Assembly: GCF_000621785.1 (NCBI RefSeq)
Contig: NZ_KK211347.1
Coordinates: forward strand, 372,001 to 436,000
Source: Ruminococcus flavefaciens ND2009
GTDB lineage: Bacteria; Bacillota; Clostridia; Oscillospirales; Ruminococcaceae
Reading direction: 5' to 3'
DNA length: 64,000 bases
In this document: positions 1 through 7,610 of the stretch, piece after piece
Numbering within the stretch: position 1 is the stretch's first letter
How the letters are laid out: every line of letters begins with the position of its first letter
Position numbers and translations under genes: made by a program
Notes under the pieces: generated by a model
The model's input: the letters and a program-made list of their open reading frames with translations, nothing else
Database searches by the model: none
Told to the model about the DNA's origin: nothing

Positions 1-315
1 CTGACTTTCGGCGGCAGGAGTGTTTCTGAAACGGTTGAATGCGTAAGTTCCGCCTGTTGCACCTCCGACTACCAGAGCGCAGGCTGCTGCGATACTGAGT
101 CCGCGCTGCCACTTGGGACGGCGGTAGACCTCAACGCCGCTGACTGTCTGCTCTTTTTCTGTGTCAGGTGCAGATGTATTATTGAATTTTCTTTCGCTCA
201 TTCTGAATATTTTCTCCTTTTCTCTATTGTCACGGGGAGGAAATTCAGCTTCAAGCCTGTCGGTAACGCTGCTCTCGGCATTTTCGAGAATATCAAATTC
301 ATTTTTCTCTTTCAT
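1..315 (-). CDS. Membrane anti-sigma factor-like protein, 3' end beyond window (partial)
   Basis: The frame opens at an ATG at 315 and runs off the window start, giving 105 residues. It starts four bases after the stop of the ECF sigma gene, with GGAAGGTGA as ribosome site. About 70 hydrophilic, acidic/basic residues are followed by one hydrophobic segment (around residues 72-90, AAACALVVGG core), as expected for a cytoplasmic sigma-binding segment plus one membrane span. No zinc-binding HxxxCxxC motif is visible. The role as the anti-sigma partner is inferred from position and topology, not from a recognised domain. The extracellular part lies outside the window. Confidence 0.6.
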   Translation of the reverse strand, partial: MKEKNEFDILENAESSVTDRLEAEFPPRDNREKEKIFRMSERKFNNTSAPDTEKEQTVSGVEVYRRPKWQRGLSIAAACALVVGGATGGTYAFNRFRNTPAAESQ

Positions 316-319
316 GACT

Positions 320-886
320 TCACCTTCCTTCATCATCTTCCCTGAGAATGTCTCTGAGTCTGCTCAGGGCGCGGCTGAGCCTTTTGCGGACCGTATTTGG
401 CTTCATGTCTATCATATCGCCTATGTCCTCGGAGCTCCTGCCGTAGTAATATTTCTGCATGATAATGGTCGAATCGGGTTCACCAAGGGACTTCACGGCG
501 TCAAGCAGAGCGTGAGCGGTCTCAGTCCTTTCTGCCTGCTCGTCTATCCTCTCCTCGGAGGAGAGCTGCACAGCCTCATCGGCGTCAAGGGACACCGTGG
601 CTTTCACGCCCGAGCGTATCCGCCTGAACATATCTATGGAGCGGTTCCGCGCTATGGCTGAAACAAATCCCTTTATATTGCCGCTGTGACCGCTTTGTGT
701 ATTGTACTTGGTGAATATCTCCGCAAAAACGTCACTGACGCATTCGTCAATGTCCTCGGGAGTTCCGAGGCTTCTCAGTCGGTTGAATACGATAGTGTAA
801 ACATAGTTGTAGTACTCATCGAAAATGAGCCTGTGGGCTTTTTCCGGTGAGCTGCCGAGAAGCTGGCGGAGCTGTTGGTCTGTCAT
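320..886 (-). CDS. ECF-type RNA polymerase sigma factor (sigma-70 family)
   Basis: The protein has 188 residues from the ATG at 886, which has AGGAGGG seven bases upstream; the frame stays open 12 codons further up but without a ribosome site. Region 2 is clear in the N-terminal half (YYNYVYTIVFNRL, DIDECVSDVFAEI, GFVSAIARNRSIDMFRR). Region 4 is a C-terminal helix-turn-helix (SSEDIGDMIDMKPNTVRKRL). It should direct transcription of a small extracytoplasmic stress or surface regulon and be held inactive by the membrane protein encoded just downstream. Length and domain order are typical of ECF factors. The target genes are not visible here. Confidence 0.9.
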   Translation of the reverse strand: MTDQQLRQLLGSSPEKAHRLIFDEYYNYVYTIVFNRLRSLGTPEDIDECVSDVFAEIFTKYNTQSGHSGNIKGFVSAIARNRSIDMFRRIRSGVKATVSLDADEAVQLSSEERIDEQAERTETAHALLDAVKSLGEPDSTIIMQKYYYGRSSEDIGDMIDMKPNTVRKRLSRALSRLRDILREDDEGR

Positions 887-1109
887 CTGATCCCTCCTCG
901 TTTTATTATGGACACCTCCCAAAAGAGTTTTTTTATAGATGTCCTTTGACAGCGGGGCTGCCGAAGCAATTCAATGCGCATTTGTAACGCTCTGCAAATA
1001 TACTCGCAGAAATTGTGACTTCCGTGACACAGGGACGGAAGAATTTTTGAAAAAACATGAAGTTAAGTGATAAAACATCAGAATTTTGCTAAAAATAGCG
1101 GAAAAAGCC

Positions 1110-1138
1110 TTGTAAATCCGAAAAATATGTGATATAAT
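1110..1138 (+). promoter_or_regulatory. SigmaA promoter of the DUF2520 gene
   Basis: TTGTAA at 1110-1115, a 17-base spacer and TATAAT at 1133-1138, with an extended -10 TGA just before it. The gene starts 45 bases downstream with AGGAGG as ribosome site. Confidence 0.75.
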
Positions 1139-1182
1139 TCAGTTATGGGGTAACATTTTGGGTTACACAGGAGGATATTAAA

Positions 1183-2028
1183 ATGAAGATCGGATTTATC
1201 GGAGCGGGAAAAGTTGGCTTTTCCCTCGGCAGGTATTTTGTCGGGAACGGTCTGGAGGTCTCGGGCTATTACTGCCGCAATGTACAGTCATCGGCAGAGG
1301 CAGCCAAGTTCACGGGAACGAAGTTCTACGATAATGTGGCTGAGCTTGTGAAGGACAGCGATGTCATATTCATCGTTGTTCCCGACGGAGCCATAACGGA
1401 GAACTATTATGCCATCAGAGAGCTGGGCATCGGCGGAAAGCAGATCTGTCACTGCAGCGGAGCTCTCTCCGCAGCGGAGGCATTTCCGGACATCAGAAAG
1501 TACGGAGCAGAGGGCTGTTCTGTTCATCCCTTGTTTCCTATCAGCAGCAAGTATGACTCCCACAGGGAGCTGAAAAACGCCTTCTTCTGCATAGAGGGTG
1601 ACGAGGCGGCTGCGGCTGAGTGGAAGGGGATACTGGACAAAATGGGCAATCATACACGTCTCATCAGCGGCAGCGCAAAGAGCGAATATCATGCTGCCTG
1701 TGCTGTTTCAAGCAATCTTGTCTGTGCGCTTGCGGCTGAAAGCCTGTCCCTTATGGGCAAGTGTGGCTTTTCAGAAAAGGAAGCCCTCAGCGCTCTTGAG
1801 CCTCTGATACTCAGCAACATCAGGCGTGTGTTGGCTGTTGGACCCGTTGAAGCCCTTACGGGCCCCGTTGAGCGCAATGATGTCATGACTGTCCGCAGAC
1901 ACCTTGAGTGTATCGAAGCAGGAGCAGACCGTGAGATGTACAGAGCTGTATCGCGGAAGCTTGTGGAGCTTGCACAGAAAAAGCACCCCGACAGCGACTA
2001 CACGGAAATGCGCCGCCTTTTGAAATAA
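1183..2028 (+). CDS. Rossmann-fold / DUF2520 NAD(P)-dependent oxidoreductase, candidate ketopantoate reductase
   Basis: The protein has 281 residues. The N-terminus is a dinucleotide-binding fold (GFIGAGKVGFSLG, residues 4-16) with a following strand pattern (VIFIVVPDGAI) and CHCSGALS. The C-terminal helical half (from about residue 150) is the DUF2520 type (EYHAACAVSSNLVCAL and PLTG-like ALTGPVERND). The ATG has AGGAGG eight bases upstream. It converges on the panB-panC-panD operon and shares a bidirectional terminator with panD. The pan operon lacks a ketopantoate reductase gene, and I recall that a related Rossmann family (PanG) performs this step in some bacteria. A role in turning ketopantoate into pantoate is therefore a reasonable but unproven inference. 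Confidence 0.8.
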   Translation: MKIGFIGAGKVGFSLGRYFVGNGLEVSGYYCRNVQSSAEAAKFTGTKFYDNVAELVKDSDVIFIVVPDGAITENYYAIRELGIGGKQICHCSGALSAAEAFPDIRKYGAEGCSVHPLFPISSKYDSHRELKNAFFCIEGDEAAAAEWKGILDKMGNHTRLISGSAKSEYHAACAVSSNLVCALAAESLSLMGKCGFSEKEALSALEPLILSNIRRVLAVGPVEALTGPVERNDVMTVRRHLECIEAGADREMYRAVSRKLVELAQKKHPDSDYTEMRRLLK

Positions 2029-2053
2029 TTTCAGACCGCAATGAATAAACGAA

Positions 2054-2090
2054 ACGGCACTTTCATTTGAAAGTGCCGTATTATTTTACA
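2054..2090. terminator. Bidirectional terminator between DUF2520 gene and panD
   Basis: The perfect 12-bp stem ACGGCACTTTCA / TGAAAGTGCCGT (2054-2065, 2068-2079) has a T-rich tract on the right and an A-rich tract on the left, so it can end transcription from both sides. Confidence 0.85.
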
Positions 2091-2469
2091 TAAGTACGCC
2101 GTGCTTTTCGTAGTCGGCTACCCTGACGACAGCGTTTTTATCGTCCACGAAAACCACCTTCGGGCGGTGAGCCTTTATCTCCTCGGGAGTCATAGCCGCA
2201 TAGGACATGATGATGACGGGATCGCCCTTCTGTCCTGCACGGGCAGCAGCTCCGTTAAGGCAGATAACGCCGCTTCCGCGCTCGCCTGCGATAACGTAGG
2301 TCTCGATACGGCTGCCGCTGTTGACATTGACGATGTGAACGTGCTCGTACTCAAAGAGTCCTGCGGCGTCCATAAGGTCCTCGTCGATAGTCACGCTTCC
2401 CACGTAGTTGAGTTCAGCCTGAGTGATAAGGGCACGGTGTATCTTGCTTTTGAGCATTGATATTTCCAT
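2086..2469 (-). CDS. panD: Aspartate 1-decarboxylase (PanD)
   Basis: The protein has 127 residues, the normal length. It converts aspartate to beta-alanine for pantothenate synthesis. The self-cleavage site is visible as Gly-Ser in NYVGSVTID (near residues 24-25), which yields the pyruvoyl group. LNGAAAR and the conserved N-terminus MLKSKIHRA are further family marks. The start at 2469 matches the usual few residues before MLKSK. Its ribosome site AAGGAGG overlaps the TAA stop of panC, so the two genes are translationally close. It is the last gene of the panB-panC-panD operon. Confidence 0.95.
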   Translation of the reverse strand: MEISMLKSKIHRALITQAELNYVGSVTIDEDLMDAAGLFEYEHVHIVNVNSGSRIETYVIAGERGSGVICLNGAAARAGQKGDPVIIMSYAAMTPEEIKAHRPKVVFVDDKNAVVRVADYEKHGVLM

Positions 2470-2479
2470 GTCCGCCTCC

Positions 2480-3328
2480 TTATACGTCTTCTGTGAAGAA
2501 ATTGTCGATAAGGCGTGTGCTGCCGATATAAACGGCTATAGCGCAGAGGGCAGGGCGGTCAAGTGTGGTTATCTGCTGCATTGTGGCGCAGTCCACTATC
2601 TTGACGTAATCAATGCGTGCAAGGGGCTCGGCTTCGATGAGCTTCTTCATGCTTCCGATTATGGCGGAGCAGTTACTCTCGCCCTTTTTCACCATATCCA
2701 TTCCCAGGAATATGGACTTTGAGAGCACCAGAGCTGCCTTTCTCTCAGCTTCGCTGAGGTAGGTGTTCCTTGAGCTCTTTGCCAGACCGTCTGCCTCACG
2801 GATTATGGGGCAGCCGATAATTTCTATATCCATGTTGAGGTCATCGACCATATGGCGGATGACAGCCAGCTGCTGAGCGTCCTTCTTGCCGAAGTAGGCT
2901 CTGTCGGGCTTTACTATATTGAACAGCTTCGATACTACCGTGCATACACCTCTGAAGTGTACGGGACGGCTGAGACCGCAGAGCTCCTGTGTGAGCACTG
3001 TCATATCAACAAAGGAGGAAAATCCGTCGTGGTACATCTCCTCTGGCTCGGGGTGGAAGATAAGGTCGCCGCCGTGAGCTTCTACCAGAGCCGCATCGTG
3101 GTCGATGTCTCTGGGGTAGCTTTCAAGATCCTCGGTGGGGCCGAACTGCATGGGATTAACGAAATCCGAAACTACAGTCCTGTCATTATCCCTGTGAGAG
3201 GCGTCGATGAGGCTTGCGTGTCCCTCGTGGAGATAGCCCATTGTTGGCACAAGACCTACTGTGAGGCCCTGAGCTCTCCATTCCTTCACCTGTGCGCGTA
3301 CTTCAGCTATAGTCTTTACAATTTTCAT
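2480..3328 (-). CDS. panC: Pantothenate synthetase (PanC)
   Basis: The enzyme joins pantoate and beta-alanine with ATP. The HIGH-like motif HEGH follows [10 protein letters not shown], and the KMSKS-like stretch is [22 protein letters not shown] and FGKKDAQQL are also typical. The ATG at 3328 lies ten bases after AAGGAG and two bases after the panB stop (TGATATG). A GTG at 3337, in frame and overlapping panB, sits only one base after the ribosome site and is less likely. The 282-residue length is standard. Confidence 0.95.
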   Translation of the reverse strand: MKIVKTIAEVRAQVKEWRAQGLTVGLVPTMGYLHEGHASLIDASHRDNDRTVVSDFVNPMQFGPTEDLESYPRDIDHDAALVEAHGGDLIFHPEPEEMYHDGFSSFVDMTVLTQELCGLSRPVHFRGVCTVVSKLFNIVKPDRAYFGKKDAQQLAVIRHMVDDLNMDIEIIGCPIIREADGLAKSSRNTYLSEAERKAALVLSKSIFLGMDMVKKGESNCSAIIGSMKKLIEAEPLARIDYVKIVDCATMQQITTLDRPALCAIAVYIGSTRLIDNFFTEDV

Positions 3329-3329
3329 A

Positions 3330-4169
3330 TCAGTCACACTCCTTCATAAGCTCGTTGATAACATCATCGTCAATGGCGTAGGTATGCTCCTGCGCAGGGA
3401 AGCTTCCTTCCTTTGTCTCGCTGATGTAGTCCGTGATACCCTGACGCATGAGCGCTCCAACTTCCGCAAAGCGCTTTACGAACTTAGGTGTATGACCTGT
3501 AGTGAGTCCCAGCATATCCTGGTATACGAGCACCTGACCGTCACAGCCGCTGCCTGCACCGATACCGATAGTGGGAATGAACAGTTTCTTTGTGATAATA
3601 TCCGCCAGCTTAGCGGGGATACCCTCCAGGACTACTGCACAGGCGCCTGCCTCCTGTATCTCAAGGGCATCGGCGATGAGCTTCCTTGCCTTGTCAAGGC
3701 TCTTGCCCTGTACCTTGAAGCCGCCGAAGGCATTGACTGACTGGGGAGTGAGTCCGAGGTGTGCAACAACGGGGATCGACGCATTTACGATAGCTCTTAT
3801 CTGGTCGCAGACTTCTGCGCCGCCCTCAAGCTTTACAGCGTTTGCGCCGCCCTCCTTGATAAGCCTTCCTGCGTTGATGACAGCGTCCTGAACGCTTACC
3901 TGATATGACATGAAAGGCATATCGGCAACAACGAAGGCATTTTCGGCACCTCTGGAAACTGCGGCGGTATGGTGGATCATATCCTCCATGGTAACGGGCA
4001 GGGTATTCTCATAGCCCAGCATTACCATACCCAGGGAGTCACCGATGAGGATGGCGTTGACGCCGCACTCGTCAATGATCTTGGCTGTGGTGTAGTCGTA
4101 AGCAGTAAGCATCGTGATCTTGTCACCTGATTGCTTCTGCTTCAGCAGAGTTGAAACAGTGTTCTTCAT
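3330..4169 (-). CDS. panB: 3-methyl-2-oxobutanoate hydroxymethyltransferase (PanB)
   Basis: The protein has 279 residues. It adds a hydroxymethyl group from methylene-tetrahydrofolate to ketoisovalerate to give ketopantoate. Family motifs are [37 protein letters not shown] and PTIGIGAG. The ATG has AAGGAG nine bases upstream. It is the first gene of the operon, with a candidate extended -10 promoter at 4229-4237. The ketopantoate made here needs a reductase, which may be the DUF2520 protein encoded opposite. Confidence 0.96.
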   Translation of the reverse strand: MKNTVSTLLKQKQSGDKITMLTAYDYTTAKIIDECGVNAILIGDSLGMVMLGYENTLPVTMEDMIHHTAAVSRGAENAFVVADMPFMSYQVSVQDAVINAGRLIKEGGANAVKLEGGAEVCDQIRAIVNASIPVVAHLGLTPQSVNAFGGFKVQGKSLDKARKLIADALEIQEAGACAVVLEGIPAKLADIITKKLFIPTIGIGAGSGCDGQVLVYQDMLGLTTGHTPKFVKRFAEVGALMRQGITDYISETKEGSFPAQEHTYAIDDDVINELMKECD

Positions 4170-4228
4170 ATTCGATTTTCTCCTTAAAAGATGTTACCTT
4201 TCCGAGTACACGGATAAGATACAAGGAT

Positions 4229-4237
4229 ATTATAACA
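4229..4237 (-). promoter_or_regulatory. Candidate extended -10 promoter for panBCD
   Basis: Reading on the minus strand, TGTTATAAT gives a full TATAAT with an extended TGn element. No good -35 is found at 16-18 bases. It lies 60 bases before the panB start. Confidence 0.5.
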
Positions 4238-4298
4238 GTGATTTGTGACGGATCTGTGAATATACGGTGCTTTCACGAAAAATCATCAATGAAGTACA

Positions 4299-4320
4299 AA
4301 CGCCTCCCGAAAGGAAGGCG
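4299..4320. terminator. Hairpin upstream of panB
   Basis: CGCCT and AGGCG arms around CCCGAAAGGA, extended by ACAAA / TTTGT. It may be a second stop for transcripts reading leftwards from the proline-rich gene. Stem mismatches lower confidence. Confidence 0.4.
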
Positions 4321-4367
4321 CAGTTTTGTATCATTTCATATATATTTTACGTGAGGATATAAAAAGA

Positions 4368-4395
4368 GCGCCGCAAGAACGGGCTTCTGCGGCGC
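4368..4395 (-). terminator. Terminator of the secreted proline-rich gene
   Basis: Arms GCGCCGCA (4368-4375) and TGCGGCGC (4388-4395). On the minus strand the stem is followed by TCTTTTTAT. The 130 bases between it and the stop codon at 4526 hold two further weak hairpins and no gene. Confidence 0.75.
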
Positions 4396-4525
4396 CTTTG
4401 TTTCATTTAAGCTGCACTGTTACGGGGGTGCAGCGTTAAAGGGGTAAAAGGGGATTGGATGGAAATTCAACTGCTCTATGGGGAATCCCGTTACGGGAAA
4501 GAGCAATTATTTATGGATAGGATAA

Positions 4526-5506
4526 TTATTCAGCTGACTCAGTCTCTGCTGAAGCCTCTGTTGCAGCCTCAGTCTCAGCCTGTGCCTGTGCAGCCTTGAG
4601 AGCTTCTCTCTCCTTGGGTCCAAGGTGCTCGTGTGCGGGACCCTTGGGAGCCTCGGGAGCTACAGGAGGAGCGGGGGGCTCGGGCTTCTCACCGTCAGCA
4701 GGAGCTACAGGAGGAGCAGGAGGCTCGGGCTTCTCACCGTCAGCAGGAGCTACAGGAGGAGCAGGAGGCTCAGGCTTCTCGCCGTCTTCAGGTGCAACAG
4801 GAGGAGCGGGAGGCTCGGGCTTTTCGCCGTCCTCGGGAGCTACGGGCGGTACGGGAGGCTCAGGCTTCTCGCCCTCAGCCTTAGCAAAGTGAACGTGAAC
4901 GTTAACGTCCTTGACATTGTTGATCTGCTCCTTGAGCTCGTCTGTAACGAAGTCAAGGTCATTGATGTCGATGATGTCACGGAAGTTGTTGAAGAGGTCT
5001 GTTACGTTGAGGATCGTAGGACCGGCGGGCTTAGCAGGCTTCTCAGCCTCTTCGCCGTCCTCGGAGACCTCAGCAGCCTCAGGCTTCTCGTTTGTATCGA
5101 AGTGAACATCAACCTTCTTGATGTTGTCCCAGTTCTCGATGATGTCATCTGTGAGGATCTCGATCTTGTTAGCATCGATGAAGTCACGGATCTGATCGAG
5201 AAGATCAGTTACGTCGATAACGATGGGCTTAGCAGGCTTCTCAGCGTCCTCTTCGGGAGCTGCGGGAGCCTCGGGAGCTTCGCCGTCAGCCTCGGGAGCT
5301 ACGGGCGGTGCAGGGGGCTCAGGCTTTTCGCCGTCTTCTGTTACCTCGGGAGCAGCAGGCTCTTCAGCCTCTGTTACTTCCTCAGCTGCAACTGTTACAG
5401 CTGTCTCTTCTGTTTTCTCGTTTGCAGCAAATGTGTTAAGTCCTGCTACAGATGAGAGAACAGACATAGCAGCGATTGCAGCGAGAATTTGCTTTTTGCT
5501 TTTCAT
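4526..5506 (-). CDS. Secreted proline-rich repeat protein with two VTDL modules
   Basis: The protein has 326 residues with a signal peptide ending near NTFAA (residues 1-28). Two related segments of about 50 residues follow (93-143 and 162-216), sharing the pattern V-TDL-(L/F)--(I/F)RD-ID and ending in VDVHF / VNVHVHF. Between and after them are acidic, proline-rich linkers. Five tandem copies of a 15-residue unit (GEKPEPPAPPVAP core) occupy residues 212-284. There is no sortase motif, lipobox or membrane anchor. It has its own terminator and a candidate SigI promoter. The downstream partner of sigI-rsgI has the same kind of Pro/Glu-rich tail. No known function; a structural or wall-spanning role or a sensing partner of RsgI is inference. 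Confidence 0.85.
   Translation of the reverse strand: MKSKKQILAAIAAMSVLSSVAGLNTFAANEKTEETAVTVAAEEVTEAEEPAAPEVTEDGEKPEPPAPPVAPEADGEAPEAPAAPEEDAEKPAKPIVIDVTDLLDQIRDFIDANKIEILTDDIIENWDNIKKVDVHFDTNEKPEAAEVSEDGEEAEKPAKPAGPTILNVTDLFNNFRDIIDINDLDFVTDELKEQINNVKDVNVHVHFAKAEGEKPEPPVPPVAPEDGEKPEPPAPPVAPEDGEKPEPPAPPVAPADGEKPEPPAPPVAPADGEKPEPPAPPVAPEAPKGPAHEHLGPKEREALKAAQAQAETEAATEASAETESAE
4652..4873 (-). repeat. Five tandem 45-bp coding repeats
   Basis: Within the proline-rich gene a 45-base unit encoding D/A-GEKPEPPAPPVAP is repeated five times with few base changes. Such near-identical copies can expand or shrink by recombination, so length variation among strains is likely. Confidence 0.9.
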
Positions 5507-5588
5507 GATTGATTACTCCTTTACATGATTTATTTGACTCCCTTTGTGGTGGGGAGCTGTACACTTGTTTTGTGTTACATTAACAGGA

Positions 5589-5616
5589 TACGGAGGTTGA
5601 AACTGAAAAGAGGGGT
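5589..5616 (-). promoter_or_regulatory. Candidate SigI-type promoter of the secreted proline-rich gene
   Basis: On the minus strand ACCCCT (5616-5611), an 18-base spacer and CGTA (5592-5589). An A-tract lies just upstream. The arrangement matches the element in front of sigI (7591-7564) base for base in spacing, and fits the C-rich -35 and CGAA/CGTA -10 reported for SigI factors. It lies about 83 bases before the start codon. Confidence 0.6.
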
Positions 5617-5679
5617 AATATGAAAATTTTTTCAAAAAATTTTTCGGACTGTGAAATTTGACTGTATACAGGCAAAAAA

Positions 5680-5710
5680 GCACAGGACGTCTCACGATGA
5701 CGTCCTGTGC
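5680..5710 (-). terminator. Terminator of sigI-rsgI
   Basis: Perfect 12-bp stem GCACAGGACGTC / GACGTCCTGTGC with a 7-base loop, followed on the minus strand by TTTTTT. It separates rsgI from the secreted proline-rich gene. Confidence 0.9.
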
Positions 5711-5724
5711 TTCTATCTATATTT

Positions 5725-6816
5725 TCATGTTTTCTCAGGGGGGATGGGAGCGGGAGGAGCTGCGGGTGCAGGCTCCGCTTCATCTTCTTTTATAATATCT
5801 TTAAGAGGCTCTTCAGCCATGGGAGCTATATGTATTTCGTCCATAGCTATTACAGCTTCACCTATGGGACCTGCTGCGGGAGCAACAGCCTTGGGCGGAG
5901 CAGCTTCGGGATGAGCCTCGGGTCTTGGCGGTTCAGCGCCTTCGTCGGGCTTGGGAGGCTCGGGCTTTTCACCCTCGGCAGGCTTGTCTGCCTCCTTGGG
6001 CGGTTCGGGAGTCTCAGCCGGCGGTACGGGAGGATCCTTTACCTCTGCAGGCTTTGACTCTCCCTTGGGAGGAGCGGGGGGCTCGGCAGGAGCAGCTGGC
6101 TCAACTGCGGGCGGAGCGGGAGGCTCGGGGAGCTTCTCGTCCTGTGCAGGGGGCTTGGGAGCTTCGGGAGTTTTGCCGTCCTTTGCAGGATCGGGCTTCA
6201 CCGCAGGCTCAGGCTTTGCCTTATCATCTGGCTTAGCCTTTTCAGCGGGCTTGGTGCCGTTTACACCCTTGACATTTACATTGATATCGGAAATGCCCTT
6301 CTCAACATCTTTTTTATATGTGTCATAGTCCCTTGAGTTATCCGACTCTATATAGAAGTCAACAGTATCTCCCTCGGATATAACGCCTTTTTCCTTTTCA
6401 AGTTCGAGGATCTCGTTGGCGACGGTGAGCATATCCTTGCCCTTTCCGTCGTAGTTCTTCAGTATTTCCTTGCCTATATTGTCATCGCATTTTATATGGA
6501 GCACCTTGCCCTTTTTATTGAGCTCAAGCCTTATGTTGGCGTCAGACGAAATTAGTACAGTGGAGTGAGGCTTAAGATTGCGGGAGTAGTATATGGAGCC
6601 TGCCGAGACCATGAGCACAAGGCTTGCGGCAACTGCGGCAATTCTGCCTATGCGGAAGGTTATCTTCTTCGCACGGTCTTCGTCGCTGTTCATGATAACA
6701 GGATCCGTGACCGTCTGTCCCACCTCATAGCTGAGATCGGCAGCCTTTACGAACCTGGACTCCTCGTCCATGAGTACAGCATAGCCCTCATTACATTCCA
6801 TAACAATATATTTCAT
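5725..6816 (-). CDS. RsgI-like membrane anti-sigma-I factor with proline-rich extracellular tail
   Basis: The protein has 363 residues. Residues 1-50 form the RsgI N-terminal domain (MKYIVMECNEGYAVLMDEESRF), which binds SigI in the cytoplasm. One membrane span follows (about 57-77). The extracellular part first holds a folded region (about 82-190, STVLISSDANIRLELNKKG) seen in RsgI proteins. The last 170 residues are Pro/Lys/Glu-rich (KPEPAVKPDPAKDG, EPPAPPK) in place of the carbohydrate-binding modules known from Clostridium thermocellum RsgI proteins. The ATG overlaps the sigI stop (ATGA). It should release SigI on an extracellular cue; what the tail senses is unknown. Confidence 0.85.
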   Translation of the reverse strand: MKYIVMECNEGYAVLMDEESRFVKAADLSYEVGQTVTDPVIMNSDEDRAKKITFRIGRIAAVAASLVLMVSAGSIYYSRNLKPHSTVLISSDANIRLELNKKGKVLHIKCDDNIGKEILKNYDGKGKDMLTVANEILELEKEKGVISEGDTVDFYIESDNSRDYDTYKKDVEKGISDINVNVKGVNGTKPAEKAKPDDKAKPEPAVKPDPAKDGKTPEAPKPPAQDEKLPEPPAPPAVEPAAPAEPPAPPKGESKPAEVKDPPVPPAETPEPPKEADKPAEGEKPEPPKPDEGAEPPRPEAHPEAAPPKAVAPAAGPIGEAVIAMDEIHIAPMAEEPLKDIIKEDEAEPAPAAPPAPIPPEKT

Positions 6817-7535
6817 GTTTTCTCACCACCTTTAAGTACCTGCATGATGTGTCCGCGCATTATCTCATAGCCATTGGTGCAGATCAGGAGCACAGCCACC
6901 AGATAGCGTCTGTGTCTTTCAAGGGTCTTTCTCTCCACATCTGCGCCCTCAGCCAGCTTTGCCAGCGGGACACGCTTAGTCCTGAGGAAATCCTCAAGAA
7001 TATCGGGGTTGCTTCTTGCGTAGCGGACAGCCTTCTGACAGCTTTCGAGGGTTCTCCTCTGTCGGGGAGAATTATCCGCTACATCACTCATGGACACACC
7101 GAAGTCCTGCATCTGTGCTGAGAGCTCGGCTATTTCCTGCTTTGTGGCTTCGCGGAGCTCGTTTTCCTCGTATGCGTCATGTTCGTCGCGGATAGTTTCC
7201 CTGAGGTCGGTCTTATCGTCCTCGGAAACGTCAAGTGAGATCTGTCCTTTGTTTTTCTTTTCTTTTCTGTAGTTGTCGATGAGGCGGTTCCTTATATGCA
7301 GTGCCGCAAATTTCAGGAATGAACCGCGCAGACGGGAATAGTTCTGTATCGCCTCATAGAAGGCGAACATAGCTATACTCAGCTCATCATCGCTCTTATC
7401 GGGCGGACGGTTGATGAACCTCGCTGTTTCGGACTTGATGAATGGCATATAATCCGAGATCAGCTGATCTGCCGCGTGGCTGTCTGTTTTTGCCTCATAG
7501 ACACGGGATATGATTTGATGCGCATCAGAATTCAT
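6813..7535 (-). CDS. sigI: RNA polymerase sigma factor SigI
   Basis: The protein has 240 residues from the ATG at 7535, which has GGGGGTGG five bases upstream; the in-frame ATG at 7550 has no ribosome site. The SigI core is clear: DDELSIAMFAFYEAI, GSFLKFAALHIRNRLIDNYRKE, and the C-terminal DNA-binding part FGVSMSDVADNSP, FLRTKRVPLAKL, ERKTLERHRRY. In Bacillus SigI acts in heat and cell-wall stress, and in C. thermocellum it controls cellulosome genes. It forms an operon with rsgI by a 4-base overlap and has a candidate self-directed promoter upstream. Confidence 0.9.
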   Translation of the reverse strand: MNSDAHQIISRVYEAKTDSHAADQLISDYMPFIKSETARFINRPPDKSDDELSIAMFAFYEAIQNYSRLRGSFLKFAALHIRNRLIDNYRKEKKNKGQISLDVSEDDKTDLRETIRDEHDAYEENELREATKQEIAELSAQMQDFGVSMSDVADNSPRQRRTLESCQKAVRYARSNPDILEDFLRTKRVPLAKLAEGADVERKTLERHRRYLVAVLLICTNGYEIMRGHIMQVLKGGEKT

Positions 7536-7563
7536 ATTTGCCACCCCCATATTACTTGTAGAT

Positions 7564-7591
7564 TACGCAGGTGCTTTTGAGAAAACGGGGT
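7564..7591 (-). promoter_or_regulatory. Candidate SigI-type promoter of sigI (autoregulation)
   Basis: On the minus strand ACCCCG (7591-7586), an 18-base spacer and CGTA (7567-7564), 28 bases before the sigI start. The -35 overlaps the left arm of the upstream gene's terminator. Confidence 0.6.
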
Positions 7592-7599
7592 ATTCCCCG
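7586..7599 (-). terminator. Terminator of the P-loop kinase gene
   Basis: CGGGG AATA CCCCG on the minus strand followed by TTTTCTC. It shares bases with the -35 of the SigI-type promoter. Confidence 0.6.
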
Positions 7600-7610
7600 C
7601 AGGTTTTTGA

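Noticed and set aside
4652..4873. Regular 45-bp repeats considered as a CRISPR array
   Set aside because: Copies are adjacent without unique spacers, in frame, and code for a proline-rich peptide.
4625..5455. Long + strand open frames opposite the proline-rich gene
   Set aside because: They are mirror readings of repeat-rich codons, have no ribosome site, and the minus-strand gene has a signal peptide and start signals.
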